Positions 48,106 to 58,780 of a DNA stretch of 64,000 bases are shown here, piece by piece; the first letter of the stretch is position 1, and every line of letters begins with the position of its first letter. The translations under genes and the position numbers were made by a program. This DNA comes from Plicaturopsis crispa FD-325 SS-3 (taxonomy: Eukaryota; Basidiomycota; Agaricomycetes; Amylocorticiales; Amylocorticiaceae). The DNA is taken from NCBI GenBank assembly GCA_000827205.1, contig KN832556.1:865198-929197 (forward strand), given 5' to 3'. The notes under the pieces were generated by a model, which made no database searches, had not been told where the DNA came from, and saw only the letters and a list, made by a program, of their open reading frames with translations.

Positions 48106-48843
48106 TCAGGGATCTACGTCCATCGCGTCGCTTCCTGGGGTTAACGGGCGTTCCTCCACCTCCCTCGTCTCGTCCTCGTCCGGGTCCGTGCTCGCCTCCG
48201 CTGCCCATTGAGCGGTCGGAAGAGGTCTGAACAGGACAAGGGCTTTACTGGAGTCATCCACAGGTGGGGGCGGTGTGTCTAGTGAATTGCCTACCGCTGC
48301 TCGCGCCCTGATGCGCTCGAGGAGGGCGGTAGAGATAGCGATGCCGGCCTCGGACCGGGCGTCTCTCTCTGAGTCGTCATCTGAGTCGTCCAGGTCCGTA
48401 ACGACTATGCCTGGGCGAACAGACGGGGTGTTGGCGTCGTGGGATGCGGGGAGAGGAGGACGCGACTCACGATCTTTCTCTGGTTCGTACCACGACGATC
48501 CTTTCATTTTTACATCTGGGGGCTCTTCGACGGATCGTGGGCGGACTACTGGCAGAGAAGAGTCGGCATCCATGGGGGACGCATCGGACACGGTGTGTAG
48601 CGGTATTGGAACCTCGGAAATCGAGGGTGCATGCGAGAACTCCGACACCGAGGATGTTGGAGAAGTGGTATAGATGGGGGTGGAGGGTTGTAGGCCCTGA
48701 AGATTGAGATGCGCGAAGCCATGTTCGAGCGTGTTGTACCGCCGTCGTTTTGTCGAATGCTGATTAGGAGAGGCGGGCAATAACGTTTGGAGAGGGGTCG
48801 CTTCATCTCCTTCAGCATCGAGTTTTCGCTTTGAGGACGGCAT
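48106..48843 (-). CDS. Hypothetical acidic Ser/Pro-rich protein
   Basis: Single exon of about 245 codons beginning MPSSKRKLDAEGDEATPLQT; an earlier ATG at 48891 would add 16 residues (MNVYTPSHAIRHPWFT). A bipartite basic cluster (SSKRKL, STKRRRYNTLEHG) looks like a nuclear localisation signal. Then FAHLNLQGLQ, a Ser/Pro-rich middle, DVKMKGSSWYEPEKDR, IVVTDLDDSDDDSERDARSE and a helix ISTALLERIRARAAVG. The end is very acidic (DPDEDETREVEERP, SDAMDVDP). I know no function. The order of a basic N-terminus, short conserved-looking motifs and an acidic tail suggests a nuclear regulatory protein. It converges with HAP2 (275 bp). Confidence 0.65.
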   Translation of the reverse strand: MPSSKRKLDAEGDEATPLQTLLPASPNQHSTKRRRYNTLEHGFAHLNLQGLQPSTPIYTTSPTSSVSEFSHAPSISEVPIPLHTVSDASPMDADSSLPVVRPRSVEEPPDVKMKGSSWYEPEKDRESRPPLPASHDANTPSVRPGIVVTDLDDSDDDSERDARSEAGIAISTALLERIRARAAVGNSLDTPPPPVDDSSKALVLFRPLPTAQWAAEASTDPDEDETREVEERPLTPGSDAMDVDP

Positions 48844-49159
48844 AGTAAACCAGGGATGGCGAATGGCGTGGCTGGGTGTGTAGACGTTCATGGTTGATGC
48901 TCAAGTGAAAAGCAGTTGATCAACGTCCAAAGTAGTGACGCCCAAGGACTTTGAGCCCAGTCCTGAAAGTTCGAGAATTCATTGGCATGTACGTAATGGC
49001 ATCTACCTGGGCGCGGCTTCATTTTGCGAATCATTTCTCGAGATTCAATTCAAAAAAAAAAACATGGAAAGCCTAGAGACGCATGCTGCAGTAGAGTTCA
49101 TAAAGCAATAGACAGCCATACAGGAGAGCACTACCAAACTCCGAGAAGAAACCAACAGT

Positions 49160-49800
49160 TTAACCGCTCTTCTTCTTCGACACACCAACGGTCTTCCCGC
49201 GACGACCTGTAGTATGCACCTCGTCAGACGCTGCAAACGGTAAAAACAGCTCCAAAACGCACCCGTTGTCTTTGTGTGTTGTCCCCTGACCCGCAGACCC
49301 CAGAAATGCCTCAACCCACGGTGAGCACGAATTTTCTTCAGACGCTCGAGGTCATCACGGAGCTTCGAGTCCACACCGTTGGACAGGATCTGCGAGTTCT
49401 TGCCGTCGACGATGTCCTTCTGCCTGTTCAGGAACCATGTCGGGATTTTGAATTGCGTGGGGTTTTGGATGATCGTGACGATCCGCTCGAGCTCATCAGA
49501 GTTGAGTTCTCCGGCACTGCGCTTCAAAGTCAGAGATCCATTCCCTCTTTCAGAACCATTGAACCTCACCGCTTGTTGAGGTCGACATCGGCCTTCTTGC
49601 AGACCAAGTTGGAGTATCGGCGACCGACACCCTTGATCTCGGTCAATGCGTACATGATTTTGCGCTTTCCGTCAACATTGGTGTTGAGGAGACGGAGAAT
49701 GTGCTGATAAACGTTCGGCCTCATGAGTGGGTTTTCAATTCACAATCACTACACTACTCACTTGGAACTGCTGGTGCGCTTCGGGCACGACGAGAGACAT
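49160..49800 (-). CDS. RPS18: 40S ribosomal protein S18 (uS13)
   Basis: Four exons, about 156 residues. Starts [13 protein letters not shown], then [40 protein letters not shown], a block [36 protein letters not shown] and the C-terminal [20 protein letters not shown] followed by [17 protein letters not shown]. This is the universal S13/S18 protein of the small subunit head that touches the P-site tRNA and the large subunit bridge. A short first exon coding only the first 13 residues is usual for fungal ribosomal protein genes. Confidence 0.97.
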
Positions 49801-50284
49801 CTTGACGGCAAGGGCTGCAGATACACACGATTACAATCAGCAAAAGTTGCCCAATGTCCACGAATCCAACACGTTTCGAGCCACAGAAATTGAAGACGAG
49901 TCAAGCAGTCGTCTCGGGGCTGGAGGTAGGCAAGTTGGTGCTCCTCACCTTGTTTCTGGCGGTCTTGTGGCGAGCAGGAGTATGGTGTGCGACGTCTGCG
50001 TTGACAAACCAAACAAGGTTTGGAATGATTCAAACTCCGCCGGAAATCGCCGATGTACGCCACTTTCAATCCACGTGCCGTTCGCGTCCGAGTCTGCCAC
50101 AGTGCCAGTGCCACATACGCGCAACATCCGCGAGGAAACCCTGATATAACCAAAGAACAACTGTGTATTCATACTGACTGTTATGTTATGCTGTTATGTT
50201 ACAATGGATATAGGAGTGTCCTGTCAAACAATGTGGTTGGATAGCGAAGTGTCCTGTTCAAAGAGAAGAAACGAGGCGGTTTGC
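49801..50284. other. RPS18 upstream region, no gene seen
   Basis: About 480 bp before RPS18 on the - strand and after the DBF4 end. Overlapping short frames on both strands (49727-50149) are inside this promoter and intron-like region and resemble nothing. Confidence 0.5.
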
Positions 50285-52403
50285 CTACGGAGCCTCGATA
50301 GCGCCTGCCCAGTTTACGTCGAAGTCGTCATCGTCATCGTTGTCGTCGGCTGGCCGCATCGTCTCGTCTGCGTCTCCCAAAGGCGACTGTTCGAGGTAGT
50401 CCTCACATCGGTCGTATCCAAGATTGGCCCCGCAGCGCATGGCTTCCCACTCTACCCGCTCAGCCTCCACTTCCTCGATAGTGCGGCGTTGCACACGCGA
50501 TAGAACCTCGTCGAGCGCGCTGAAGTGCGCGTCGTTTGCGGCAAACTTGCGATGCTTTCGCGATTTCACATGCTATGAGAGATTGGTAAATACGTCGTGA
50601 TATAACATGGGAAGAAAGCGTTCGACTTACGTTTTTGAAGTCGTCAAACTTGACGCGGCAGCTCTCGCAATAGCCAGGCTTGGTGCCTTCTTCACGCTTG
50701 GACAGCCGCAGTGTATTCGTGCTTCGACTTTTGCGCAACATCGCGGGTGGCCGCTCAGGAAGCCCAGCCGGAGGCCCCATCGCGCCTGTTTTCCGACCTT
50801 GCTCCTTGCTACCGGCGGCGATAGAAACTTTGCGGGTGGTAGCAACCTGCTGCGACAGCTTATCACGGAGCGCGGCCGGCAGCTGCAGGCTCCTGTGTGC
50901 ATTGCTGGTGTTGGAGGTCGTCCCGGTCGTTGAAGTGATACCGACACTGTTGCCAGAAGCAGCCATGTACCCACCGCCGGTACCGGTCGATGCAAGATAC
51001 CCAGACGCGTTCGCGGAGTCCTGGTTATCGCCACAGTCGTCAAGGTCGACGAATTCCAGGCCCGCTTCTGGCTGCGAAACGCGGCGATGGAGGTTGTTCA
51101 TCGACACCGAGCGCCGGAGGTCTCCACCACGCTTGGCATGCATCTGCGCCTGCGCACGTCGGTTCTGCTCTCGTTCCCGCTGCCGCATCCTGGCCTGTCT
51201 CTCTTCGCGCTCCTTCTCCTTCTCAGCCTCTCCCCGCAGCGACTTTTCGTACCGCCGCTTCTCTCTCTCGTCAAATTCCACGAAGGGCCCTCTCGCGTGA
51301 GGGTGGCAGTGCAGCACCGGCCATGTGCCCTTCTCCGTACCATCCCTTGACTTGCTGATCGGGTACTCTGTCGCGGCAATGGTGGCCAGCTCTTGGCGCA
51401 TATCCTCGACGAGTAAGAAATAACTAGATCGCGAGAAGTATCGCCAGTCGTGGCGTCTCTGCGTAGGATCGCGCTCAGTAGTCCCATGAAGGCGTTCCGA
51501 TTCGAGGAGTCGTGTTAGCGAACGTTGGCGGGTTATAGCAGCAGCCGATGCCGCAGTGGTAGCAATTGGCCTAGGCGATGCGTAAGAGTCTGTGGGAAGG
51601 CAGCGTTGAAGGACGCTGTCGAGTTTCGTCGTTGTCCAAATCTTCTTCCCAAAGCTCGCCGCCTTTTCGACAATGTCATACGTGCCTGAAGCGTCGTCTG
51701 CTCCCACCCTAGAAGCCCAGCATGAGCGTCGTGGTACGGAGCAAGGTCAAGCCTACGGGTAGCACTCACCGACCCCTAAGCTTGATCGGACTCTTGAGTA
51801 ACGAATTCGGCCGCCCTCGCGTCTTGGGCATGTTCTCTTTGTTCGATAGCGTCTCCTCGGATGGGTCTGCAGCAGGGGCGCGAGGAGTCCGGTTGGTGAT
51901 GAGATGCGTGATTTCATTGGAGAAAAAGTCGTCGACCGTCTATCGGCCATAGCGAAACAATGAATGATGTACTCAGCAGCCCAGCAAGAAGCACGTACCG
52001 CGCCGAGATGGGACACCTTCGCCTCAAGATTCTCGCGTAACGCTGCGCTTTCCGGGTCGACGATGTCGAGGTCGAAGTAGAATGTCCACGACGGAAAGGC
52101 TTTCGTATATTTCACCCTGAACTCCTCCTTCTGCATTTCACGCTCAGCACGCCGTCGCTCCTTCTCCCTCCGATCCTCGTCCCGAGTGGCCGTATTGTTG
52201 GGAGAAGCTAGTAATACAGTGGTAGAGCCCGCCGCCGTCATAGAACGTGCACGCTTGGTGCTGGCATCACCCGCAGGCTCTGGCGAGCGTGCTCGTTTGG
52301 CAGAAACGGTACGCGCCGTCATCGTTTTCAACGGAGACAGCATAGCGGGCAACTGGATGGGCAACGGGCGCGATGCCAGAGGACGACGACTGGTAGAGGT
52401 CAT
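50285..52403 (-). CDS. DBF4: Regulatory subunit of Cdc7 kinase (DBF4/Dfp1)
   Basis: Four exons give 646 residues. DBF4 binds and activates the Cdc7 kinase that phosphorylates MCM at replication origins. Domains in order: a basic, Ser/Pro-rich start with KRARSPEP; motif N, a BRCT-like domain (FYFDLDIVDPESAAL, LEAKVSHLGATVDDFF, ITHLITNRTP); a connecting region with FGKKIWTTTKLDSVL; motif M (TWPVLHCHPHARGPFVEFDE); and the C-terminal Dbf4 zinc finger CESCRVKFDDFKNHVKSRKH with RKFA, cut by the last intron. A long basic coiled segment (EKEKEREERQARMRQRERE) sits between M and the finger. Start at 52403; the methionine in MLSPLKTMTAR is an alternative. Confidence 0.93.
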
Positions 52404-53214
52404 TAGGTGTGCTCAGTACACCGAGCTCTAGCAGAGAGGAAGGTATAGACGGATGTGGAGAAAATCAAGAGGTTGATGGCGGTCGGAGACAAGGTGGTTG
52501 AGGCGCAGAACGCAACAAATAAACAGCGCGTGACTTAGCCGAGACGCGTTCCTCCTGGTTTCGCCTCGTTTTCTGTACTTGACGCTTCTGGGTCGCTATA
52601 CGCCCTTTCCCTCCCTCTCGCTCTCCTTGAAAGAGGTCGATGTGCCGTGATTTTTGGAAATTAATGGCTTCCAATCGGTGCCCAAGAGCGCTATCGAAAT
52701 CCATTTCATTTTGTTCCTTGTGAAATAGATTTCGATTTCACCCACCGTGTAGAGCATATGCATTTCCTTCAAGCAGTTCATATGTGTATTATATGTACAT
52801 GAGCGATGCTTCTTCCCCGTTATGTTTCTCGTCGGCGTCAACTCTTTCGGTCCACCAAAAATCATCGACAGAGCTGAGAGCATCGGTAAAACATACGAAT
52901 CATGTGATCGCGTTTAATTGACGCGTCGTAGTACGCGCCTCCTGGTCAAAATGCCATATTCTGAAGGGCGCATCGATAGCAAGCAGCAGTGTAGAGATGA
53001 TAGATACGATGATAGTAGCCAATTAATTGCAATAAATACAGGTATCGTTATCCTTCCAACATCTATTCCTACCAATTACCCTTACAACGCGCCTCGCCGC
53101 GCAAACCCGTCTTCGGTAGTAGTCACCGCAGTCAAATACAATGCATGAGTGTACATTCGAGGCAGCATAATTTTCGTGGTCGTGTCATGACTCGAGATGT
53201 TAATGGGGCGTAGA
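52404..53214. other. Intergenic, no gene seen
   Basis: About 810 bp. The left part is the DBF4 upstream region. Frames at 52596-52883 (-) and 52918-53148 (+) have no family resemblance. I looked for Mlu cell-cycle boxes (acgcgt): one 'gacgcgtt' occurs near 52543 and one 'gacgcgtcg' near 52920, which is compatible with cell-cycle control of DBF4 but could be chance. Confidence 0.45.
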
Positions 53215-53771
53215 TCAGAAAGACATATCACTGGAATTAGCCGTGAGCAAACGGGAACGCTAAAGTCGTGAACGAGATGGACATACGCGATGACTTCCCC
53301 AAGAGAGTATTCGTACGCTGCGGAAATATCCGCCAGCGGACTCTCCGTGAGTTCTCTCGCGCGCCTGTCCGCCTCCCATCCGTGGTAGTTAAGCACAGGC
53401 AGACGCAGCTGCCCAGCGTCGAACCGCTCGTCGAGCCGCTCGTCGAAGGGGTCATCGAGATATTGGCCCGGTGACTCGAGTCCGACGTTCGTAGGGGATG
53501 CAAAAAGCGCGGACTTGCGAGCGCTGGTCTTCTTTCCCTTCGGGATTCCACTAAACGGCGAGACGCGGCGCGTTTTGGACTTTTTCGACGGGGTGCGCAG
53601 TACGAAGGGGAGACCAGGTGCGATGTTCTCCTTGTTATCGTTGCGCATCACGGATGTGCTGGGAGATGCACCGGGGGAGGTGGTAGATGAGGATGCGGGA
53701 GACGCCGAGGGTGAGCCAGGCGAAGCTGGCACAGACGGATTTGCGAAGATGGAGACGTCGGATGAGGTCAT
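53215..53771 (-). CDS. Hypothetical KEN-box protein, possible APC/C substrate
   Basis: Two exons (53287-53771 and 53215-53230) give 166 residues. The first 40 residues are Ser/Pro/Ala rich; then VMRNDNKENIAPGLPFVLRT carries a KEN degron at about 47-49. A basic middle follows (SKKSKTRRVSPFSGIPKGKK, SARKSALFASPT), then an acidic segment (YLDDPFDERLDERFDAGQ) and a conserved-looking end (LPVLNYHGWEADRRARELTE, SPLADISAAYEYSLGEVIAD, MSF). It has several SP/TP sites for cyclin-dependent kinase. I do not recognise a named family. The overall plan of a KEN box, a basic half and an acidic half is seen in securins and other mitotic APC/C targets, but that is analogy only. It lies upstream of, and in line with, DBF4. 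Confidence 0.65.
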
Positions 53772-55142
53772 AGCGAATGCGTCCAGTTGGTCAAAGAAGG
53801 CAAGGTAGATAAGAGGATAGACCTATGAGCACAGGAATGAATAGTCAAAGCGAGCTGGTATAGCTGAGCGGGTGCTGGTAGTGATGTGGGGTAGGGGTGG
53901 TTGTGGGCGAAGGTTTTCTCGAATCTTTACTATTTATACAGGCTCTCGCTGGCGCGAGACACCATATTTTGTGAATGGAGATTTCGGCAAGTTCCCGGGC
54001 CACCCACACGTGTACAACGTGAGGGTGGCAACCCCTGGCGACCTTTGTTAGAGAACGGCCTCGGGGGGTGGCCCCGGAAGGGAGCCGGTCTATTGTCCAA
54101 ATCGGACTGTCCAAGCACATTCAGTCCACTGTCTCTTCGTGCACACCAGTGACAGCCACACACCATGAGCCACCCCCAACTCCTTTTCGTCTTTCACGAC
54201 CAACTAATGTGGACTGGCATCGAGAAAGCGGCGATGGCGGCGGATTGTCTGCGACGCGAGGATCACAGCACTGCTCAGCGTATCCTTCTTGAGTTAGTTG
54301 TCAACTTGCGTATTGAGTACTTGAAACCATAGTGCATGCGACACTCACGAAAACTAGGAGACATTTCGTCGCATATGATTGAGGCGGCTCACTGTATGAA
54401 TGACGCAAAAATATCTAGTTATCGTTCCAAATGATCTGCATTTCAGGACACAAGTCGTACACAGACGTTCGTGTGCTGCCAAGGCTTAGCGAGTAGTTTC
54501 TTCCATCCAGAGGGCCTGCTCTGTCGCCATCCGAGTCCAAAGTCTTGAACGGCGGCGACTGAGTCTCCGAGTTCCAAAAACGCGTCAGACGCTCGGATTG
54601 TGGCAGTCAAGCATTGAAGGCAGGATTCATTAACTGCTATATAGTGATTGATCCACTCGACGACTGTGTGCAGGAGATCAAGACATGCAAAGTTTGCCCA
54701 GTTGAAGAGACCGTACTTACCATGCTTCCACTGAACGTCTCATCTGGTCCAGAGTTTGTAAGGAAGACATTCGCACAGCGTTGAAGAGTGAAACGCGGGT
54801 CCAAGAGGCATTGGATTCGGACGAACACCGACGTCGACACTGACAGAGCTAAGGACATAGCCAACACGAGGTTATCGAGTGCCCGAACCGAGTCGGAACT
54901 AGCCGATTCGGACGCGTTCGTGAGTCCGTCGCGTCTCTCACTTACAACTCGCACTTTCAGTAGATGCACTCAAGTATTGGGCCCCACTCCACTACTCTAT
55001 CCGTCTTGGCTCTCTTTCATACCAAAGGCAGCTTGAATAGTAGAACCGAATCGACCACTGCAATATCGACTACATAGCTCTGGTCGTTCGATACCCCGCA
55101 CCCCGCACTCCGAATCACTGTTCGTTGACTGTCCTGGTCTAC
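53772..55142. other. Long intergenic stretch, no gene resolved
   Basis: About 1.37 kb. A palindrome-rich, GC-rich patch at 53990-54100 (gggccaccc, cacgtgtacaacgtg, ggggtggcccc) could be a regulatory cluster. On the - strand, frames at 54637-54969 and a second one near 54450-54620 (NESCLQCLTATIRASDAF) look mildly gene-like, but I could not splice them in one frame, so no gene is called. Confidence 0.4.
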
Positions 55143-58100
55143 ATGGCAGACTCCCTCGCGAGTCTTCCTGCGCTTGAGCGATATGGAAACGATACGTTGG
55201 ACGTCGAACCTCTCCCTCAGGTTTTACCGCATTTCTTTGTACCCCGTCTCGTGGACAAGCCTCAAAATCCTATCATGGATGGATTGAGGGTCGCGACGTA
55301 CAGACACGCGCCGATGGATTCTCGCGTCCTCCCGCAAGAGCTGGTTGCACTCACAGAGGGCCTGCGTGAGATGAGCGAGCCACTGGACACGCTTTGGACA
55401 GATGCGATCCGTTTTTCTGAGACTAACGCTCAGGTATGTAAAGTAATACTTGGAGACTACACTCTGACAGTGGAGTAGAACCAGGTCAAATCCTGGGATG
55501 CTTTGCGCTCATCCTATCGCCCTACTGCATCTTGTACGCCATTCCTGTCTGAGCAATCACATCAAGTCTTTGCCGCGGCACAATATCAGTGAGTCTGTAG
55601 CAATTGCACGCGTATTTTCGCTCATCGCTTTCCGTAGTGTTCAACCGCCCCTGCACGACCACAACGCGGATGTCATATACGTGTCTCAGCATAACCTATT
55701 GAGAGCGCTGAAAATGACTATCGTCGGCACTTCTTCTCCGTTTCACACCTGGGACATGAAATCCGAATTGTTCATCCAAGTAGGTCGATCCGAAGGTAAG
55801 ACGGGGATCATCTTGATCGATGGAAAAGACAAAGTAATCAGTGACAGGTATGTGGTCTTGATGTTTTCCGCTACTGTCTTGACGATGTGCCACGCTAGCG
55901 TTACGCGGCGATTTATGACCATCGGAACGCTCTTGCGTCGGCTCGAGATATTTGTTGTGTCTGTTCGATCAAGGTAGTTCTCTTTGTCTCTACGCTTTAG
56001 AGCTCATTATTCTAAATGAGAATCCAGAAGTGCAAATGGGGGGCCTACCGTTTACGCCTTCGCACATGCTCTTTCATCTATCCTCGATCTTCTCCGCCAC
56101 CAGTTAGCGAGCTCTCCTCCTACCGAAGAAAGCGGGCCCTCTCAGTCGAAAACCCTTTCTACAATATGGATGCAATTCGGAAAGTTTGAGGATATCCTCA
56201 TTGCTTTGGCCAAGCTGTGTCAACGAGTAAGTACTCCAATCGTAGAAGTAAGAGACGACAGGTTTTGATGAATGTGATGTGATTTAGGACATCAGGACGT
56301 CTCCCGCTGACTATCCTCCGTTCAACCCTATCCCCGTGGATTTGCTCTCTCGAATATACGATGCCCTTAACTCACATCTAGAGAGGGGCTCGCCGAGACA
56401 TATAACCTCCCTTTTGGCTTATATCCTCACCCGTTCCTCGGCGGATTATTTCCAAAGTGTATGCCTCTCCGTTGGCTTCGGCGGCGATTCCTCACGACAT
56501 ACGTCTCAATTACGGGAGAGGCGGCTTGAAAACCAGAAATCAGGTCTTACTGCCGACGAAGGGACGGACGACGACGACGACGAAGACGATATATTTGATG
56601 ACACGGATGAGGAGACGTACCCAACATTTTTCCCATCCGATCTGGTGGCTTCGCTACCTGCGGCTAAACGATCATTAAAACTACTCCGGGCGGCATGCCC
56701 TGACCACCCTCTTCTGGGAGATCGCTCGTCTCGTCCAGTCTCGGAGTGGTTTTGGGGGGACGAAGAAGTGCAGGCTGCATGGGACAATGGCAAAGCTACC
56801 GACGACGGTGTCGCAGATCGAGAATCCAACAGGGACGTTGCCGATTCACCGTCTCCGGTTGATAATTCGAATTACCCTGCTGAACTGGGACAGTTCCGCA
56901 TATACGATCTTGAGCCCGGCGCCCACCTCGTCCAACCTGCGTTTGCAACCGAGGATGCAGGTGTTGGTGGCGCATCCTTGCATTCCTTTCTATCATCTTT
57001 CCCGCCTTCGCTCCCCCCTCTGACCCCGACTCTCGCGCATCTCACTTCCCTCGTGCTCTCGCCACTCAGTGAGCATGTGTCTCATCTCTCTAGCACTCTT
57101 CTTTCGCTTTTCCTTTCGCCCTCCTCGACATTCAACGTGCATTCCCATCTTGTCCTCCTGCGATCCTACCTTCTACTCACTTCGCATTCATTCAAATCGC
57201 GGCTCGCTGCCGCCCTATTCTCCGACTCTGCCGACAACGATTCCTCTGAGCAGAGCGCAAGAATGCTTACACGTGCACGTCGCAAACCAGCCGAGCTAGC
57301 GAAAGTCGACGCCGCCGACCGCCCATGGGCAGTGGGCCTTGCTCCGGCCCTGACGGAAAGGGCTACTTGGCCTCCTGGGGGTGCCGACCTGAGCTTCTAC
57401 CTGCGAACGGTGATTGTTGACTCGCTGGAGCCGCGGTACCACGATGGGGAGCATGAGGGTGAAAAGTCAGCCCATGAGCATGTACTTGAGGAAGCAGAGT
57501 TCAGGCTAGGTTTCGCCATCCGCGACCTACCAGTCGGACCGGGGCGGGACAGATGGCTGAACCCACTCTGTGAGTCCCATTACTTGCGAGCACGTCCGTC
57601 ATGCTAATCTTTGTGTGATGTCTAGCGATTGAGTAAGTGATAGCTTTGACACTTCGCACTCACTGATTGTCTCTGCAGGGCTCTCGATTTTCTCTACATG
57701 GATTACAAACCGCCCCATCCTCTTGGAATACTGATTAGCCCAGAGATTCTTTCGAAGTATCAGCGAATGTTTGCATTCATCCTACGAATGATGAGAGGTG
57801 CGCTCTTGCCGTGTCTCAGCGGTCTTATACCCAAAATCTAACCTCCTGTTAGTCGAAAATGTTATCCGCTCGCTCTTTCGCATGACAAGAAAGCGGACGG
57901 ATCCGCTTTTCCCCACTCTCTCGTCGTCAAATAAACTTCTTCTGCACTTCCGTTCTCTCTCGCATCTATTCGTGAACACGCTGTCCTCGTACGTGTTCGA
58001 CATCGTGATCGGAGGCCACTTCGACAACTTTCTCCAACGGTTGTCTGCCGAGCAGAACCCGAGTCTACACCGGGAGGGCTCTGCTGGCTATTCCGACGTC

Positions 58101-58557
58101 TTCGCCTTAGCTGACGCACACTCAAATGTCCTCGACGAGATTCTGAGCGCGTGCCTTCTACGCTCGGGACAAAGAGCAGTAGGCGACGTGCTTCGCGGTG
58201 CCCTGGAGATCGTTCTCGAGTTCGGTATCCTTGCTGGCGAGATTGAGACCGGTCGGCTCGAAGAATATCAGGCTGCACCACTCCTGGACGATCTGTTCCA
58301 AGCCTTCCGCGCGAAGATGAAGACTCTTGTGAGGACAGAAATTACCTTCGCGATTTATGCACAGCTAATATATGGCTACTCAGACAAAGGTCCTTAAAGG
58401 TCTGGTAGACAAAGGATCGGCAGCATCGAGGCTGGAAATGGAGTACGCGGCCAGACTCCAGGAAGGCGACGACAGTCGTCGATCCCTCGGCGGCACCGAG
58501 ATGTTATACCATCTGCTCATACGCCTCGACATGTACGACTGGTGGAGTACTGCATGA
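55143..58557 (+). CDS. Gamma-tubulin complex component (Spc97/Spc98 family, GCP6-like)
   Basis: About ten exons, roughly 900-950 residues. Starts MADSLASLPALERYGND. N-terminal third: PHFFVPRLVDKPQNPIMDGL, then VQPPLHDHNADVIYVSQHNL and the GRIP1-like block FMTIGTLLRRLEIFVVSVRS. A middle part carries an acidic insertion (DDDDEDDIFDDTDEETYPTF), as in GCP5/GCP6. The C-terminal GRIP2 domain reads LNPLSIEALDFLYMDYKPPH, PLGILISPEILSKYQRMFAF, ILRMMRVENVIRSLFRM, then SSYVFDIVIGGHFDNFLQRL, DEILSACLLRSGQRAVGDVL and a last YHLLIRLDMYDWWSTA. Proteins of this family nucleate microtubules at spindle pole bodies. The long spacing and divergent N-terminus suggest the GCP6/Alp16 branch rather than GCP2 or GCP3. 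Exon borders are approximate. Confidence 0.8.
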
Positions 58558-58780
58558 AGGTCCAAGATTTACTGCCAATTTCTTCAAAGGTGCTCTTTCC
58601 TCACGTCTTTTGAATCTGCAAACCTTTCTTACCTCTGCCCTATCAGATCGCTGTGCAAATGGGTGAATGGGCGAGCCCCCTCTCTCCATGTCAATGTGAG
58701 TGTGAATCGGAGTGATGATGTTTATCTATGTCCATTACAATAAGGCATTGACTATTATCTGTTATGTAGTACGTTACCGA

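Noticed and set aside
54450-54969. Possible two-exon gene on the - strand
   Set aside because: The two open pieces cannot be joined in frame by consensus splice sites, and no family is recognised.
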